Source of the DNA: UBA5177 sp002413265 | GTDB lineage: Bacteria > Chloroflexota > UBA5177 | Direction: 5' to 3' | Length of the DNA stretch: 64,000 bases | Assembly: GCA_036752825.1 (NCBI GenBank) | Contig: DAIORV010000004.1 | Location: 1 to 64,000 of the forward strand | In this document: positions 1 through 8,317 of the stretch, in pieces | How the letters are laid out: the number at the start of each line of letters is the position of its first letter | Numbering within the stretch: the first letter of the stretch is position 1 | The notes under the pieces: generated by a model | Seen by the model: only the letters and a program-made list of their open reading frames with translations | What the model was told of the DNA's origin: nothing | Database searches by the model: none | Position numbers and translations under genes: made by a program

Positions 1-594
1 AGACTGCTTCAGGCCCTCCGCCCGCAGGATGGCGGCACGCTTCTCACGCTCAGCCTGCATCTGTTTTTCCATGGCAGTTTGAACGTCTCGAGGCGGGATG
101 ATGTCCTTTAGCTCCACCCGGGTAACGCGAACACCCCATTTTTCCGTCACCTCGTCAAGAACGACCCGCATCTTCGCGTTGATCTCCTCACGGCTGGTCA
201 ATGTCTTGTCAAGCGTCAGCCCGCCGATGACGTTGCGAAGCGTCGTAATGGTGAGCTGTTCCATCGCGCCGACGAGGTTTGCAACCTCGTATGACGCGTT
301 CTTCGCATCGATGATCTGGTAGTAGACCACCGTGGCTATTTCTATGCCGACGTTGTCCGCTGTGATTACCGGCTGTGGCTCGAATGGCACGACCTGCTCT
401 CGCAGATCGATGGTTGGAAGGATGCGGTCGATGAGCGGTAGCACAAATACGGGTCCGCTGCCGGCCGTCTTGTGGTACCGACCCAGCCGCTGAACGATCG
501 CGACGCGGGCCTGTGGAACGAGTCGCACCGACCGCATTCCCACAATTAGGACGAACAGGATGACAACGCCGAGAAAGATCTCGACACCGAACAT
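1..594 (-). CDS. SPFH/Band 7 (stomatin/QmcA-like) membrane protein, 3' part missing
   Basis: The gene runs off the left edge, so only the first 198 codons are present. One N-terminal membrane segment (about residues 3-20) is followed by a PHB/SPFH domain with typical stretches such as VPQARVAIVQRLGRYHK and, later, PPRDVQTAMEKQMQAEREKR. Proteins of this family form oligomeric membrane scaffolds and are commonly paired with NfeD proteins. Here an NfeD-like gene ends only two bases upstream of the ATG at 594, so the two are almost certainly co-transcribed and probably act together. Family is clear; the cellular role of this copy is inferred. Confidence 0.9.
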   Translation of the reverse strand, partial: MFGVEIFLGVVILFVLIVGMRSVRLVPQARVAIVQRLGRYHKTAGSGPVFVLPLIDRILPTIDLREQVVPFEPQPVITADNVGIEIATVVYYQIIDAKNASYEVANLVGAMEQLTITTLRNVIGGLTLDKTLTSREEINAKMRVVLDEVTEKWGVRVTRVELKDIIPPRDVQTAMEKQMQAEREKRAAILRAEGLKQS

Positions 595-596
595 TG

Positions 597-1094
597 CTAA
601 GTCCCTTTCTCGCTCAAGAGCTTCGCCTCACCGTCTGAGTCCGGGTCCACCGGCTCGACAATTGGTTCTACGAGTGCGGTAACACCCTCCACCAACATGA
701 CTCGAACCGGTTTCCCGGCCTGTATCAGATCGGAAGGCTCGTAGGCCCGTGCCGACCAGAATTCGCCTTGTCCAATTCGAATCTGGCCGCCATCCTCGGT
801 CACCGTGTGCGTGACGACCGCTCGCCGCCCCACGACATACGGATGTCGAACTCCCGTGTGCCCTTGGGAAGCATTGCTGAGTCCGAGGGCTGCCTTCGCC
901 GCGGGCCTCACGAAGAAAATGCCCACGAGGCACAGCACGGCAAACAGACCGACCTGTAAGGACGTGCCAAGGACGAAAACCGACGCTGCGGTAATGAGTG
1001 CTGCAGCCGCCACGGAGGCGAGAAACAGGTCGTACGTTAACGCCTCTCCAATGGCAGCCGCTACGGCGACTACGAGCCACAACCATGACATCAT
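597..1094 (-). CDS. NfeD-like membrane protein
   Basis: About 165 residues. The first ~70 residues hold two to three hydrophobic segments (starting MMSWLWLVVAVAAAIGEAL), and the C-terminal half (GRRAVVTHTVTEDGGQIRIG onward) fits the soluble OB-fold of short NfeD proteins. NfeD partners stomatin-type proteins, and a stomatin-like gene follows two bases downstream. The ATG at 1094 (or the adjacent one at 1091) has a purine-rich ribosome site and starts right at the membrane segment; a longer reading frame back to 1169 adds a poorly plausible arginine-rich leader and was not used. Confidence 0.85.
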   Translation of the reverse strand: MMSWLWLVVAVAAAIGEALTYDLFLASVAAAALITAASVFVLGTSLQVGLFAVLCLVGIFFVRPAAKAALGLSNASQGHTGVRHPYVVGRRAVVTHTVTEDGGQIRIGQGEFWSARAYEPSDLIQAGKPVRVMLVEGVTALVEPIVEPVDPDSDGEAKLLSEKGT

Positions 1095-1252
1095 TTCTAA
1101 TCTCTCTTTACTCGTGTGGAGGCTCCGCGCTTGGGCCCCAAGATGGCGCAGGTATCGTTTCAGCCTCACTGTACGCTTCCGGTTGCGTGCATGCTATCCC
1201 GCTCTCACCTACGCCTCTAGTGCGGTGGGTTGCCGGCAGCTCCAGTTGCCGG

Positions 1253-1485
1253 TCACCGATCGGCCGTCGGCAAAAAGACGTCGAAGCGAGTGCCTTCACC
1301 GAAGGTGCTTCCCGCTTCGACATGGCCGCCCATCAGCTCGACGAACTCGCGCACGATGCCAGACCCAGACCAGCGCTGCCGATGATTCGCGACCGGGCGG
1401 GGTCGGCGCGGTAACAGCGGTCAAAGATATAGGGAAGATCTTCATCCGAGATGCCCTCGCCTGATACGACGATGATCTTTCAGTC
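1253..1485 (-). pseudogene. Decayed C-terminal fragment of a sensor histidine kinase
   Basis: Read on the minus strand this stretch encodes the end of a HATPase_c domain: an N/G1-like box (VVSGEGISDEDLPYIFDR, with the usual DxGxG reduced to SGEG), then YRADPARSR, then a G2 box (GSAGLGL), then IVREFVELMGGHVEAGS and FGEGTRFDVFLP before a stop at 1253-1255. The two halves are in different frames; one base is missing just after GLGL (around 1356). An in-frame stop lies directly upstream, so no kinase N-terminus remains. It sits just downstream of coaE. It cannot make a working kinase. Confidence 0.75.
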
Positions 1486-1494
1486 AGCGAAGTG

Positions 1495-2124
1495 TTAGGG
1501 TGCGGCCCACGCCTGCAACTGCGCTTCCCACAACGACTGTACGCGCGCTCCTAAGGCATCCAGACTGCCTGAATTGTCGATGACGGCAGTGACAGCCGGA
1601 CTGTCGAACGAAGGTTGCGCATGGATGCGGCTGAGGGCGTCGTGCTGCGACATCCCTCGGTTGGTGGTGAGACGGCGCAGCTGCACCTCTGGATCGGTTC
1701 GAACCACCCAGACGGCATCGCACAGTTTGAGAAGCTCGCCCTGCAAGAGCTTCACGGCATCCAGCACCACTACACCTTCCGATCCATCCAGCGCTTCGAT
1801 GTCGCTACGAATCACCTCCCGCACAGCCGGATGGGTCAAGTCCTCGAGATCGGCAAGAGCTTCTCGATCGGCAAACACAAGACCTCCAAGCCTTTCTCGG
1901 TCAACACTCCCGTCCGGACGCAGGACCTCCCCGCCAAATCTCTTGCCGATCGCAGCCGCCGTCGGAGAACCATGTCTCATCAACTGGTGAATGACCTTAT
2001 CGGCATCGATGTGCCTCAGCGCTCCCAGCCCGACCAGCATCTCCCCCACGGTGCTCTTCCCGGAGGCGATTCCCCCGGTCAGCCCGAGGATGCGGGGACG
2101 CGCTTGCGGACGCTCTGCAACCAT
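1495..2124 (-). CDS. coaE: Dephospho-CoA kinase
   Basis: 209 residues, the usual size. It phosphorylates dephospho-CoA with ATP, the last step of coenzyme A synthesis. The P-loop GGIASGKST is at residues 17-25 and the DADKVIHQL segment that follows is characteristic of the family; the LID and C-terminal helical regions are present (LTTNRGMSQHDALSRI). The start overlaps the end of the upstream ABC-F gene by 46 bases, suggesting translational coupling in an mutM-abcF-coaE operon. Confidence 0.93.
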   Translation of the reverse strand: MVAERPQARPRILGLTGGIASGKSTVGEMLVGLGALRHIDADKVIHQLMRHGSPTAAAIGKRFGGEVLRPDGSVDRERLGGLVFADREALADLEDLTHPAVREVIRSDIEALDGSEGVVVLDAVKLLQGELLKLCDAVWVVRTDPEVQLRRLTTNRGMSQHDALSRIHAQPSFDSPAVTAVIDNSGSLDALGARVQSLWEAQLQAWAAP

Positions 2125-3917
2125 TGCCAGTCTGCTTGATCGATCTGTTCGATGATCTCTGAGTAACTCCGGGTGAGCTCACCAAGTTGAGCTATTGGCG
2201 CGGACACGGCAGATTCGGCCAGTCGAGTCGCCAGGATGCTCGCCCCTTCCTCCAGATGCTGAACTCGTTCTAGAGGGGACGCCATTCGCCCGTCCGCCGA
2301 TTTCACTTTCGTCTCGTCGTATTCGAGCGGCTGTGCCGTCCCTGCGGCATACCCGGAGTACCCTCCGTCGAAACGCCGAAGCACTCCATCATCCAATACC
2401 CACAATTGGCGAGCCAGAGCGTCGATCAAGTACCGATCGTGTGAAACGAACAGCAGCGTGCCCTCGAAGGCCGAAAGCACGACCTCGAGAGCGTCTCGGG
2501 CCGCGATGTCGAGATGATTGGTGGGCTCGTCGAGGATCAATACGTTTGGCGCCTGGAGCACGAGCTTTGCCAGAGCCAGCCTACTACTCTCGCCTCCGCT
2601 CAACACGTCCACCGTCTTGAAGACGTCATCGCCGGAGAATAGATAGCCTCCGAGCAGCGTCCGGGCCTCTTCCTCACTCATCGCCCTCGCTGACTGGATC
2701 TCCTCGATGACCGTTTTCCCCGGCGGCAGATCTGCGAGACTCTGCGAATAGTAAGCTCTCGAAACCTGCGCGCCCCAGCGGATCGACCCCCCAAGTGGAT
2801 GGAGATCGCCGATTATCGTCCTGAGAAGCGTCGTCTTGCCGGAGCCGTTGGGTCCCACCATGGCAATGCGGTCACCGCGCTCCACAACGACCGTTTCCGG
2901 CAAGCGAACCAGTTCATTCCCCGGGTAACCTGCCACGAGCTTCTTCGCTTCGAGCACGATGTCACCGCTGCGCTTTGGCCGACTGAGCTTCAGATTGAGC
3001 GACTGCTCGGCGCTCGGACGTTCGATCCGCTCCAAACGGTCTAGACGCTTCTGCCTGCCGCGGGCCTCCTTGTAGCGCTGGCCGGCACCGTACCTTCGAA
3101 TGAATTCTTCAGTCTTGGCGATGTGCTCTTGTTGGCCCTCGTACTCGCGTCTTTGCCGCTCCTCTCGCTCCGCTCGGATCTCCAGAAAGCGACTGTAAGG
3201 GGCCGGATAGCTCGTGGCACGGTGGGCAGACAGCTCTATTGTTCTGGTCGTTACGCGATCGAGAAGATATCGATCATGGGCCACTATCAGGAAGGCCCGC
3301 TTGAGGTCGCGCAAATACGCTTCGAGCCACTCAACGGCCGGAATATCCAAATGATTCGTGGGTTCATCCAGCAGCAGGACGTCGGCATCCTGAAGCAAGG
3401 TTTGGGCGAGGTTCGCTCTCGTGCGTTGCCCTCCGCTCAGTGCGGAAATGGGACCGAGCCAGAGGTCTGCAGGCAGATCCAGCCCTACGAGAGCTCGCTC
3501 GATCTGGTCGCGGTAGTCATACCCTACGTGCTCCACGAGTGCTTGTAGTCGGCCGTATTCCTCGAGCAGAGCTTGATTGGGCTTTTGGCTTGTGAGCTCC
3601 TTTTGCAGAGCCTGAAGCTGCTCTTGCGCCTCAATCGCCTCGGCAAACGGCGCCAGCATGGTGTCAAACAGGGCGGCGTCTTCATCAAACTCCGGTTCCT
3701 GTGCCAGGTAGCTTAGCTTCACGCCACGGGCTTGACTGACGTGCCCCGCATCCGCCTGTTCGATCCCAGCGACGATGCGCAAAAGAGTCGACTTTCCCGC
3801 GCCGTTGCTGCCGATGAGAGCGGCGTGGTCACCCCGTTCCAGATGAAACGAGACGTCGTCGAGCACCATCTCAGCCCCGAAGGACTTCCTTAGGTGTGAC
3901 GCCTGAATGAGTGACAT
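2079..3917 (-). CDS. ABC-F family ATPase (ribosome-associated type)
   Basis: 612 residues with two ABC ATPase domains and no membrane segments, as in ABC-F proteins (Uup/EttA/YkpA group) that act on the ribosome. Walker A sites are GSNGAGKST (residues 36-44) and GPNGSGKTT in the second half; both signatures (LSGGQRTR, LSGGESSR) and both Walker B/D-loops (LLLDEPTNHLD, LILDEPTNHLD) are intact. The inter-domain linker is rich in charged residues, and the last ~70 residues look coiled-coil. It follows mutM by three bases and overlaps coaE. Exact subfamily, and whether it gives antibiotic tolerance, cannot be told from sequence alone. Confidence 0.92.
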   Translation of the reverse strand: MSLIQASHLRKSFGAEMVLDDVSFHLERGDHAALIGSNGAGKSTLLRIVAGIEQADAGHVSQARGVKLSYLAQEPEFDEDAALFDTMLAPFAEAIEAQEQLQALQKELTSQKPNQALLEEYGRLQALVEHVGYDYRDQIERALVGLDLPADLWLGPISALSGGQRTRANLAQTLLQDADVLLLDEPTNHLDIPAVEWLEAYLRDLKRAFLIVAHDRYLLDRVTTRTIELSAHRATSYPAPYSRFLEIRAEREERQRREYEGQQEHIAKTEEFIRRYGAGQRYKEARGRQKRLDRLERIERPSAEQSLNLKLSRPKRSGDIVLEAKKLVAGYPGNELVRLPETVVVERGDRIAMVGPNGSGKTTLLRTIIGDLHPLGGSIRWGAQVSRAYYSQSLADLPPGKTVIEEIQSARAMSEEEARTLLGGYLFSGDDVFKTVDVLSGGESSRLALAKLVLQAPNVLILDEPTNHLDIAARDALEVVLSAFEGTLLFVSHDRYLIDALARQLWVLDDGVLRRFDGGYSGYAAGTAQPLEYDETKVKSADGRMASPLERVQHLEEGASILATRLAESAVSAPIAQLGELTRSYSEIIEQIDQADWQWLQSVRKRVPASSG

Positions 3918-3920
3918 GAG

Positions 3921-4748
3921 TCAGACTTTCTGGCAACGGGGACACATGTGGGTGCCGCGTCCGCCGACGACCAGCTTGATGATAGCCGTGCCACAGCGAG
4001 GGCACGCTGCCCCCGTTCTTCCAAACACGCGCAACCGGTGCTGAAAGTCGCCTTCGCGTCCCTCATAATCCCGGTAGCTACTGAAAGTCGTCCCGCGTCC
4101 GGCAATGGCCTCAGCTAGTACCGTCCGAATCGCGGCGTGCAATCGTTTGGTCTCGTGCGTCGACAGTGTATCGGCCCGGCGCTGCGGATGAATGCGAGCC
4201 AGATGGAGTGCTTCGTCTGCATAAATGTTTCCGAGTCCGGCCACGACAGATTGGTTGAGTAGCAAGGGCTTTAGAAGAGCAGTTCGCCGCGCAAGTGCCC
4301 GCCTCAATGTGGCTGCGTCGAATTCATCATCGAGGGGTTCGGGACCCATCCGCAGCCACGGCAGGGGGCGCTCGAGCCCCGATCTCTCCATCAGAAGAAC
4401 GCTGCCAAATTTGCGCGGGTCATTGAAGCGCAGCTCTCGTCCGTCGTCTAGCCTGAAAAGCACTCGAATATGAGCCTCCTGCGGATCCGAGGAATTGCGC
4501 AGGAACAACGAGCCAGTCATGCCGCGGTGAATGATCAAGACATCCGCTCCGTCGAGCTGGAACGCGGCATACTTTCCGCGGCGCGAAATGGCGTTGACTG
4601 TACGCCCGACAACTCGATCGCGGAACTCCAGCGGATCAGGATATTTGACCTCCGCCGCAAACGGAAGATCCACACCCGTGATCCGCCGGCCCACCATCTG
4701 ACCCTCGAGGTCGCGGACCATCGTCTCTACTTCAGGAAGCTCCGGCAT
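3921..4748 (-). CDS. mutM: Formamidopyrimidine-DNA glycosylase
   Basis: 275 residues from the ATG at 4748, which gives the obligatory N-terminal PELPEVETM (the proline after Met is the catalytic nucleophile). The enzyme removes 8-oxoguanine and formamidopyrimidines and nicks the strand. The helix-two-turn-helix (VVAGLGNIYADEAL) and the C-terminal zinc finger (CPRCG ... CPRCQ) are complete, with GGRGTHMC in between. An upstream extension to 4829 is rejected because it would bury the catalytic proline. First gene of the minus-strand mutM-abcF-coaE group. Confidence 0.95.
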   Translation of the reverse strand: MPELPEVETMVRDLEGQMVGRRITGVDLPFAAEVKYPDPLEFRDRVVGRTVNAISRRGKYAAFQLDGADVLIIHRGMTGSLFLRNSSDPQEAHIRVLFRLDDGRELRFNDPRKFGSVLLMERSGLERPLPWLRMGPEPLDDEFDAATLRRALARRTALLKPLLLNQSVVAGLGNIYADEALHLARIHPQRRADTLSTHETKRLHAAIRTVLAEAIAGRGTTFSSYRDYEGREGDFQHRLRVFGRTGAACPRCGTAIIKLVVGGRGTHMCPRCQKV

Positions 4749-4786
4749 CGAGTGTATTTTACCAGCAGGTTGCCCGGCCATCTCGC

Positions 4787-4819
4787 TTGTCAACTGGAAG
4801 CAGCGCAGTCTGGTATACT
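4787..4819 (+). promoter_or_regulatory. Extended -10 promoter for the DEAD-box helicase gene
   Basis: TGGTATACT at 4811-4819 is an extended -10 (TGn followed by TATACT). A TTGTCA at 4787-4792 is 21 bases away, too far for an ideal -35, so activity would rest mostly on the extended -10. It lies in the divergent gap between mutM and the helicase and points at the helicase. Confidence 0.55.
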
Positions 4820-4848
4820 GAGCCAGCACAAATACACATGCGCGATAC

Positions 4849-4881
4849 AGCCCCGCCGCAAGTGGCGGGGCTTCGTTTTGT
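4849..4881 (+). terminator. Leader hairpin with U-rich tail in front of the helicase gene
   Basis: A nine-base-pair perfect GC-rich stem (AGCCCCGCC / GGCGGGGCT, loop GCAAGT, 4849-4872) is followed by TCGTTTTGTT. It lies between the likely promoter and the ribosome site (GGGAGA at 4884-4889), only about 25 bases before the start codon, so it looks like an attenuator or a protein-responsive leader rather than an end-of-operon terminator. Confidence 0.55.
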
Positions 4882-4896
4882 TCGGGAGAAACTCAT

Positions 4897-6189
4897 TTGA
4901 ACAGCTCAATCCAGCCGGCCGGTCAGTCTGCAGACCAGACCTTCGGCCCGCTTCCGGTCGGCGACGACATCGCCCGTGCGCTTCATCGCATGGGTTACAG
5001 CCAGCCGACACCAATTCAGGAGCAGGCGATTCCGCCGCTCCGCAACGGCCTCGACGTCATGGGGCAGGCGCAGACCGGCACCGGCAAGACCGCCGGGTTC
5101 GGCGTACCGATCGTCGAGATGATCGATTTGCGCGCTCGGCGCGTGCAGGCCATAGTCCTGGTGCCAACTCGGGAACTGTGTCTTCAGGTCGCTGAAGAGC
5201 TGTCCAGGCTTGGGTCTTTTGCCTCCGTGCGAGTGGTCGCAGTCCATGGCGGGGTCGGTTTCGGTAGGCAGCTGGACGCCCTCCGGCAGGGTGCCCAGAT
5301 CGTGGTAGGCACCCCCGGACGCGTCGAGGATCTGATGGCTCGTGGGAACCTGCGCCTTGACGGTGTGCGCTTTGCGGTTCTCGACGAAGCCGATCGCATG
5401 CTCGATGTCGGTTTCTTGCCGGCCATCGAACGAATCCTTGGCCGCACGCCTTCAACTCGTCAGACCGCCCTCTTCTCTGCCACCATTCCTGACGAGGTTC
5501 GGCGGCTGGCAAGTCGCCACATGCACGAGCCGGTAACCATCGCCATCGAGAGCAAAAAGCCGACCGTAGAGGCGATCGATCAACGATTCGAGGATGTACG
5601 CGATGGTGACAAGCTGAAAGCCCTCATCGCCCACCTCGACGACCCGAGCTGCTTCCTGGCCCTCGTCTTCCGCCGTACCACCTATAAAGCGGACAGGCTG
5701 GCGCACGACCTCTCGAAACGAGGGTACAAGGTCGCCGCACTACACGGCCGCCGAACGCAGCCGCAACGCGAGAAGGTGCTGGCAGACCTGAAGAGCGCCA
5801 AGCTTCACGCTTTGATAGCCACCGACATTGCTGCCCGCGGCCTTGACATTGGCGGCTTGACGCACGTGTTCAATTTCGATCTTCCGGACACCCCCGAAAC
5901 CTACGTTCATCGCATTGGGAGAACTGGCCGGGCCGGCGAGGCGGGAACTGCCATTACGTTGATCGGTCCGGAAGACGCCGAGGGGCTGTCCACGTTGAAG
6001 AAGTATCTTGCTCGTCGAGAGGCGGGAGACCAGCGTGGCAGCGGCATCCAGGAAGGACGCGGAAAACCTCGTCGCAGTTCGCAGATCTCAGACAGATCTC
6101 GTTCCGGAAGCTTCCAGCCCTCACGTCCCAACCGCAATCGCAACAGGCGGCAGAGACCGTCGCAGCCCTTGCAGGCACGCTCCGCGTAG
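4897..6189 (+). CDS. DEAD-box ATP-dependent RNA helicase
   Basis: 430 residues starting at a TTG preceded by GGGAGA. All core motifs are visible: Q motif (PTPIQEQAIP), I (AQTGTGKT), Ia (PTREL), TPGR, II (DEAD in VLDEADRMLD), III (SAT), IV-VI (TDIAARGLDIGG, YVHRIGRTGRAG). The last ~55 residues are a basic Arg/Ser/Gly-rich tail typical of RNA-binding extensions in RhlE/CshA-type helicases. Likely role is unwinding structured RNA in ribosome assembly or mRNA decay. Transcription probably begins at the extended -10 upstream and passes through a terminator-like hairpin. Confidence 0.92.
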   Translation: MNSSIQPAGQSADQTFGPLPVGDDIARALHRMGYSQPTPIQEQAIPPLRNGLDVMGQAQTGTGKTAGFGVPIVEMIDLRARRVQAIVLVPTRELCLQVAEELSRLGSFASVRVVAVHGGVGFGRQLDALRQGAQIVVGTPGRVEDLMARGNLRLDGVRFAVLDEADRMLDVGFLPAIERILGRTPSTRQTALFSATIPDEVRRLASRHMHEPVTIAIESKKPTVEAIDQRFEDVRDGDKLKALIAHLDDPSCFLALVFRRTTYKADRLAHDLSKRGYKVAALHGRRTQPQREKVLADLKSAKLHALIATDIAARGLDIGGLTHVFNFDLPDTPETYVHRIGRTGRAGEAGTAITLIGPEDAEGLSTLKKYLARREAGDQRGSGIQEGRGKPRRSSQISDRSRSGSFQPSRPNRNRNRRQRPSQPLQARSA

Positions 6190-6247
6190 CGGCCGCTTCG
6201 GCGTTGCTACAATCAGCGCAATCCAAATCCGTCACGGCAGGCAATCC

Positions 6248-6910
6248 ATGGAAGTCCTTGTTATCGAAGACGACGACGCAATCAGTGATTTGTTGCGCCG
6301 AGGACTGACATACGAAGGCTACTCCGTGTCCGTGGCTCAGGACGGAGTCTCCGGACTTCGCATGGCTCGGGATGCCCCGCCGGATCTCGTCGTCCTCGAT
6401 CTCATGCTCCCGGGTCTCGATGGCTTGGAGGTATGCAAGCGCCTCCGGGCAGCCGACGACGTACCAATTCTCGTGCTGACCGCCCGCGGGACGGTTTCTG
6501 ACCGCATCGCCGGCCTGGACAGCGGCGCCGACGACTACATGGTCAAGCCCTTTTCAATCGACGAGCTGCTCGCGCGCGTGCGCGCCCTCCTCCGCAGAAA
6601 GGCCGCTCCTGACGAGCCCGAGCTCCGTTTCACAGACGTCGTCATGGACACTAAGTCGCACGAGGTTCGCCGAAGCGGAAAACTCATCCACCTGACTGCC
6701 AAGCAATATGAGCTCCTGCAGTTTTTCCTGCGGCACCCTCGTCAGGTGCTGTCCCCGGAAACCATCTACCAGCACGTATGGGGCAGCACCTACGATTCCA
6801 ATGTGGTCCAAGTCTTCATACGAAATCTCCGGCAAGCGCTGAGCGAGCCAAATGTCATCCACACGATCCGTGGCGCCGGATACATCCTCCGCGAGCCCGA
6901 CGCCTCCTGA
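6248..6910 (+). CDS. OmpR/PhoB-type response regulator (orphan)
   Basis: 220 residues. The receiver domain has the acidic pocket (EDDD at 7-10), the phospho-acceptor Asp51 (VVLDLMLPG), VLTARG and the conserved Lys in MVKPFS. The C-terminal half is a winged-helix output domain (LTAKQYELLQFFLRHP, IHTIRGAGYILREP). The ATG at 6248 is used because it starts directly at the receiver; no start further upstream is compatible with the family. No sensor kinase gene follows; the next gene overlaps it and encodes a methyltransferase. The only kinase-like sequence in the window is the broken fragment at about 1.3-1.5 kb. Confidence 0.92.
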   Translation: MEVLVIEDDDAISDLLRRGLTYEGYSVSVAQDGVSGLRMARDAPPDLVVLDLMLPGLDGLEVCKRLRAADDVPILVLTARGTVSDRIAGLDSGADDYMVKPFSIDELLARVRALLRRKAAPDEPELRFTDVVMDTKSHEVRRSGKLIHLTAKQYELLQFFLRHPRQVLSPETIYQHVWGSTYDSNVVQVFIRNLRQALSEPNVIHTIRGAGYILREPDAS

Positions 6911-7748
6911 GGGAGACGCCGAAGCCCAGCGAGCCGAGCAGCGCGAGCAGTGGGCCGAGGCCGCAGCGTTGTGGACAGGCTTCAGTCCGTCTAGCCGTCC
7001 AATAACCGATCGGCTCATTCAGCTCGTGCATCTTGGCCCTGGGGACGCGGTTCTCGACCTTGCCTGCGGAACGGGGATGCCCGCGCTGGTGGAAGCTGAG
7101 ATAGTCGGCCCCACCGGCCGTGTGCTTGGACTGGATCTCGCACCGGAAATGCTACACGTGGCTCGCGATCAGGCCCACGAGAGGTCTCTTCAAAATGTCG
7201 AATTTCGCGTCATTTCAAACGAGGCGGAGCTGTCTCTGCCGGAAGGCGAGTTCGATGCCGCCACCTGCAAACACGGTCTTATGTGGATGCCGAACCCGCT
7301 CGGGGCGGCGACGGCGCTTCGCCGGGCGCTCCGCGTCGGAGGGCGCATCGCTGTATCGAGCTGGATGCCTCCACGTGGCCATCCGCTGCTCTCAGTTGTC
7401 CCGGACCTGCTGGACCAGCATTTCGGGCACCGTAGAGCGCTGGATCCCGGACAGCCGAAAGAGTTCGCATCCGAGGAATCGCTCGTCGCCCTACTGCTGG
7501 GCGCAGGGTTCTCCGATGTGACGTCTGAGGCCATCGCTATCGGATGGGAATTAGCCGCATCGTGCGTTGAATATGTCGAGGACGAGATGGCCGACGAGGA
7601 GTTCCTCGAAGCCACAAAAGGCGCGTCTCGCGAAATTCTGGAAAAGCTTCGCCACGAGGCGATCGAGCGCGTCCGCTCTAGCGCCGGCGAAGGGCCACCC
7701 CTTCTTGATTTGCGGGTTCTAATCGCCTCAGGGCGCAAGCTCGGCTAG
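6852..7748 (+). CDS. Class I SAM-dependent methyltransferase (UbiE-like)
   Basis: Up to 298 residues. The SAM-binding motif I is VLDLACGTGMPAL, followed by an acidic motif (VLGLDLAPEML) and post-motifs typical of the UbiE/Methyltransf_11 group. The substrate is unknown. The only recognisable start (ATG 6852) overlaps the response-regulator gene by 59 bases, which gives a low-complexity ~25-residue leader; no ATG, GTG or TTG follows until inside the domain. Its stop codon overlaps the stop of the convergent RidA-family gene. Confidence 0.8.
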   Translation: MSSTRSVAPDTSSASPTPPEGDAEAQRAEQREQWAEAAALWTGFSPSSRPITDRLIQLVHLGPGDAVLDLACGTGMPALVEAEIVGPTGRVLGLDLAPEMLHVARDQAHERSLQNVEFRVISNEAELSLPEGEFDAATCKHGLMWMPNPLGAATALRRALRVGGRIAVSSWMPPRGHPLLSVVPDLLDQHFGHRRALDPGQPKEFASEESLVALLLGAGFSDVTSEAIAIGWELAASCVEYVEDEMADEEFLEATKGASREILEKLRHEAIERVRSSAGEGPPLLDLRVLIASGRKLG

Positions 7749-8206
7749 GTCGCAATCTCCACGACAAGGTCGATCTCGACTGCGGCATTGCGCGGCAGCT
7801 CTGAAACTCCAACCGCACATCTGGTGTGCTGTCCGCGCTCGCCGAAGAGCTCAACCAGGAGATCTGAAGCGCCGTTGACCACGGTCGGTTGATCCGTGAA
7901 GCCGTCTGCGCTGTTCACGTATCCGTTCACCCTTACTATCTGGCGGACCTGGTCAAGGTCTCCAGCCACTGAGGCCACGGCTGCCAGGGCATTTAGGCAT
8001 GCCATCCGAGCCGCCTTAACTCCATCTTCCTGTGAAAGATCCAACCCGACCTGTCCCCGGAATTTGAGCTCTCCCGACTCGGAGGGGATCTGTCCGGAAG
8101 TGAAGACCAGATTGCCGGTGCGGACGGCCGGAACGTAGCTTGCCAAGGGCTTCGCCACTGCAGGCAGTACCAATCCCTTTGATCTCAGCACCTCTTCAAC
8201 TGACAT
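7745..8206 (-). CDS. RidA/YjgF family protein
   Basis: 153 residues. RidA-type trimers hydrolyse reactive enamine/imine intermediates released by PLP enzymes. Visible family features are TSGQIP, the long helix VKAARMACLNALAAV, VRVNGYVNS, and the conserved arginine in TRCAVGVSELP. The ATG at 8206 is preceded by AGGAG at a good distance, so it is preferred over an in-frame ATG 15 codons upstream. It belongs to the longer-chain subgroup whose substrates are less certain. Confidence 0.88.
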   Translation of the reverse strand: MSVEEVLRSKGLVLPAVAKPLASYVPAVRTGNLVFTSGQIPSESGELKFRGQVGLDLSQEDGVKAARMACLNALAAVASVAGDLDQVRQIVRVNGYVNSADGFTDQPTVVNGASDLLVELFGERGQHTRCAVGVSELPRNAAVEIDLVVEIAT

Positions 8207-8317
8207 AAGCGATACTCCTGCGTCCCCATCCTTTCCCATTCTATGAGTCACACCGTGGCCGGTGGCCTCGCATCATAGAATGGAGAGCGGGTGCGCGAGC
8301 GCGACGGGGAGGGCCAC

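Noticed and set aside
1170..1330. Overlapping short frames near the kinase relic
   Set aside because: They are Arg/Ser/Pro-rich shadows; only the two-frame HATPase reading carries family motifs.
6008..6247. Extension of the response regulator upstream of 6248
   Set aside because: It overlaps the helicase gene in another frame, and the receiver domain begins exactly at 6248.
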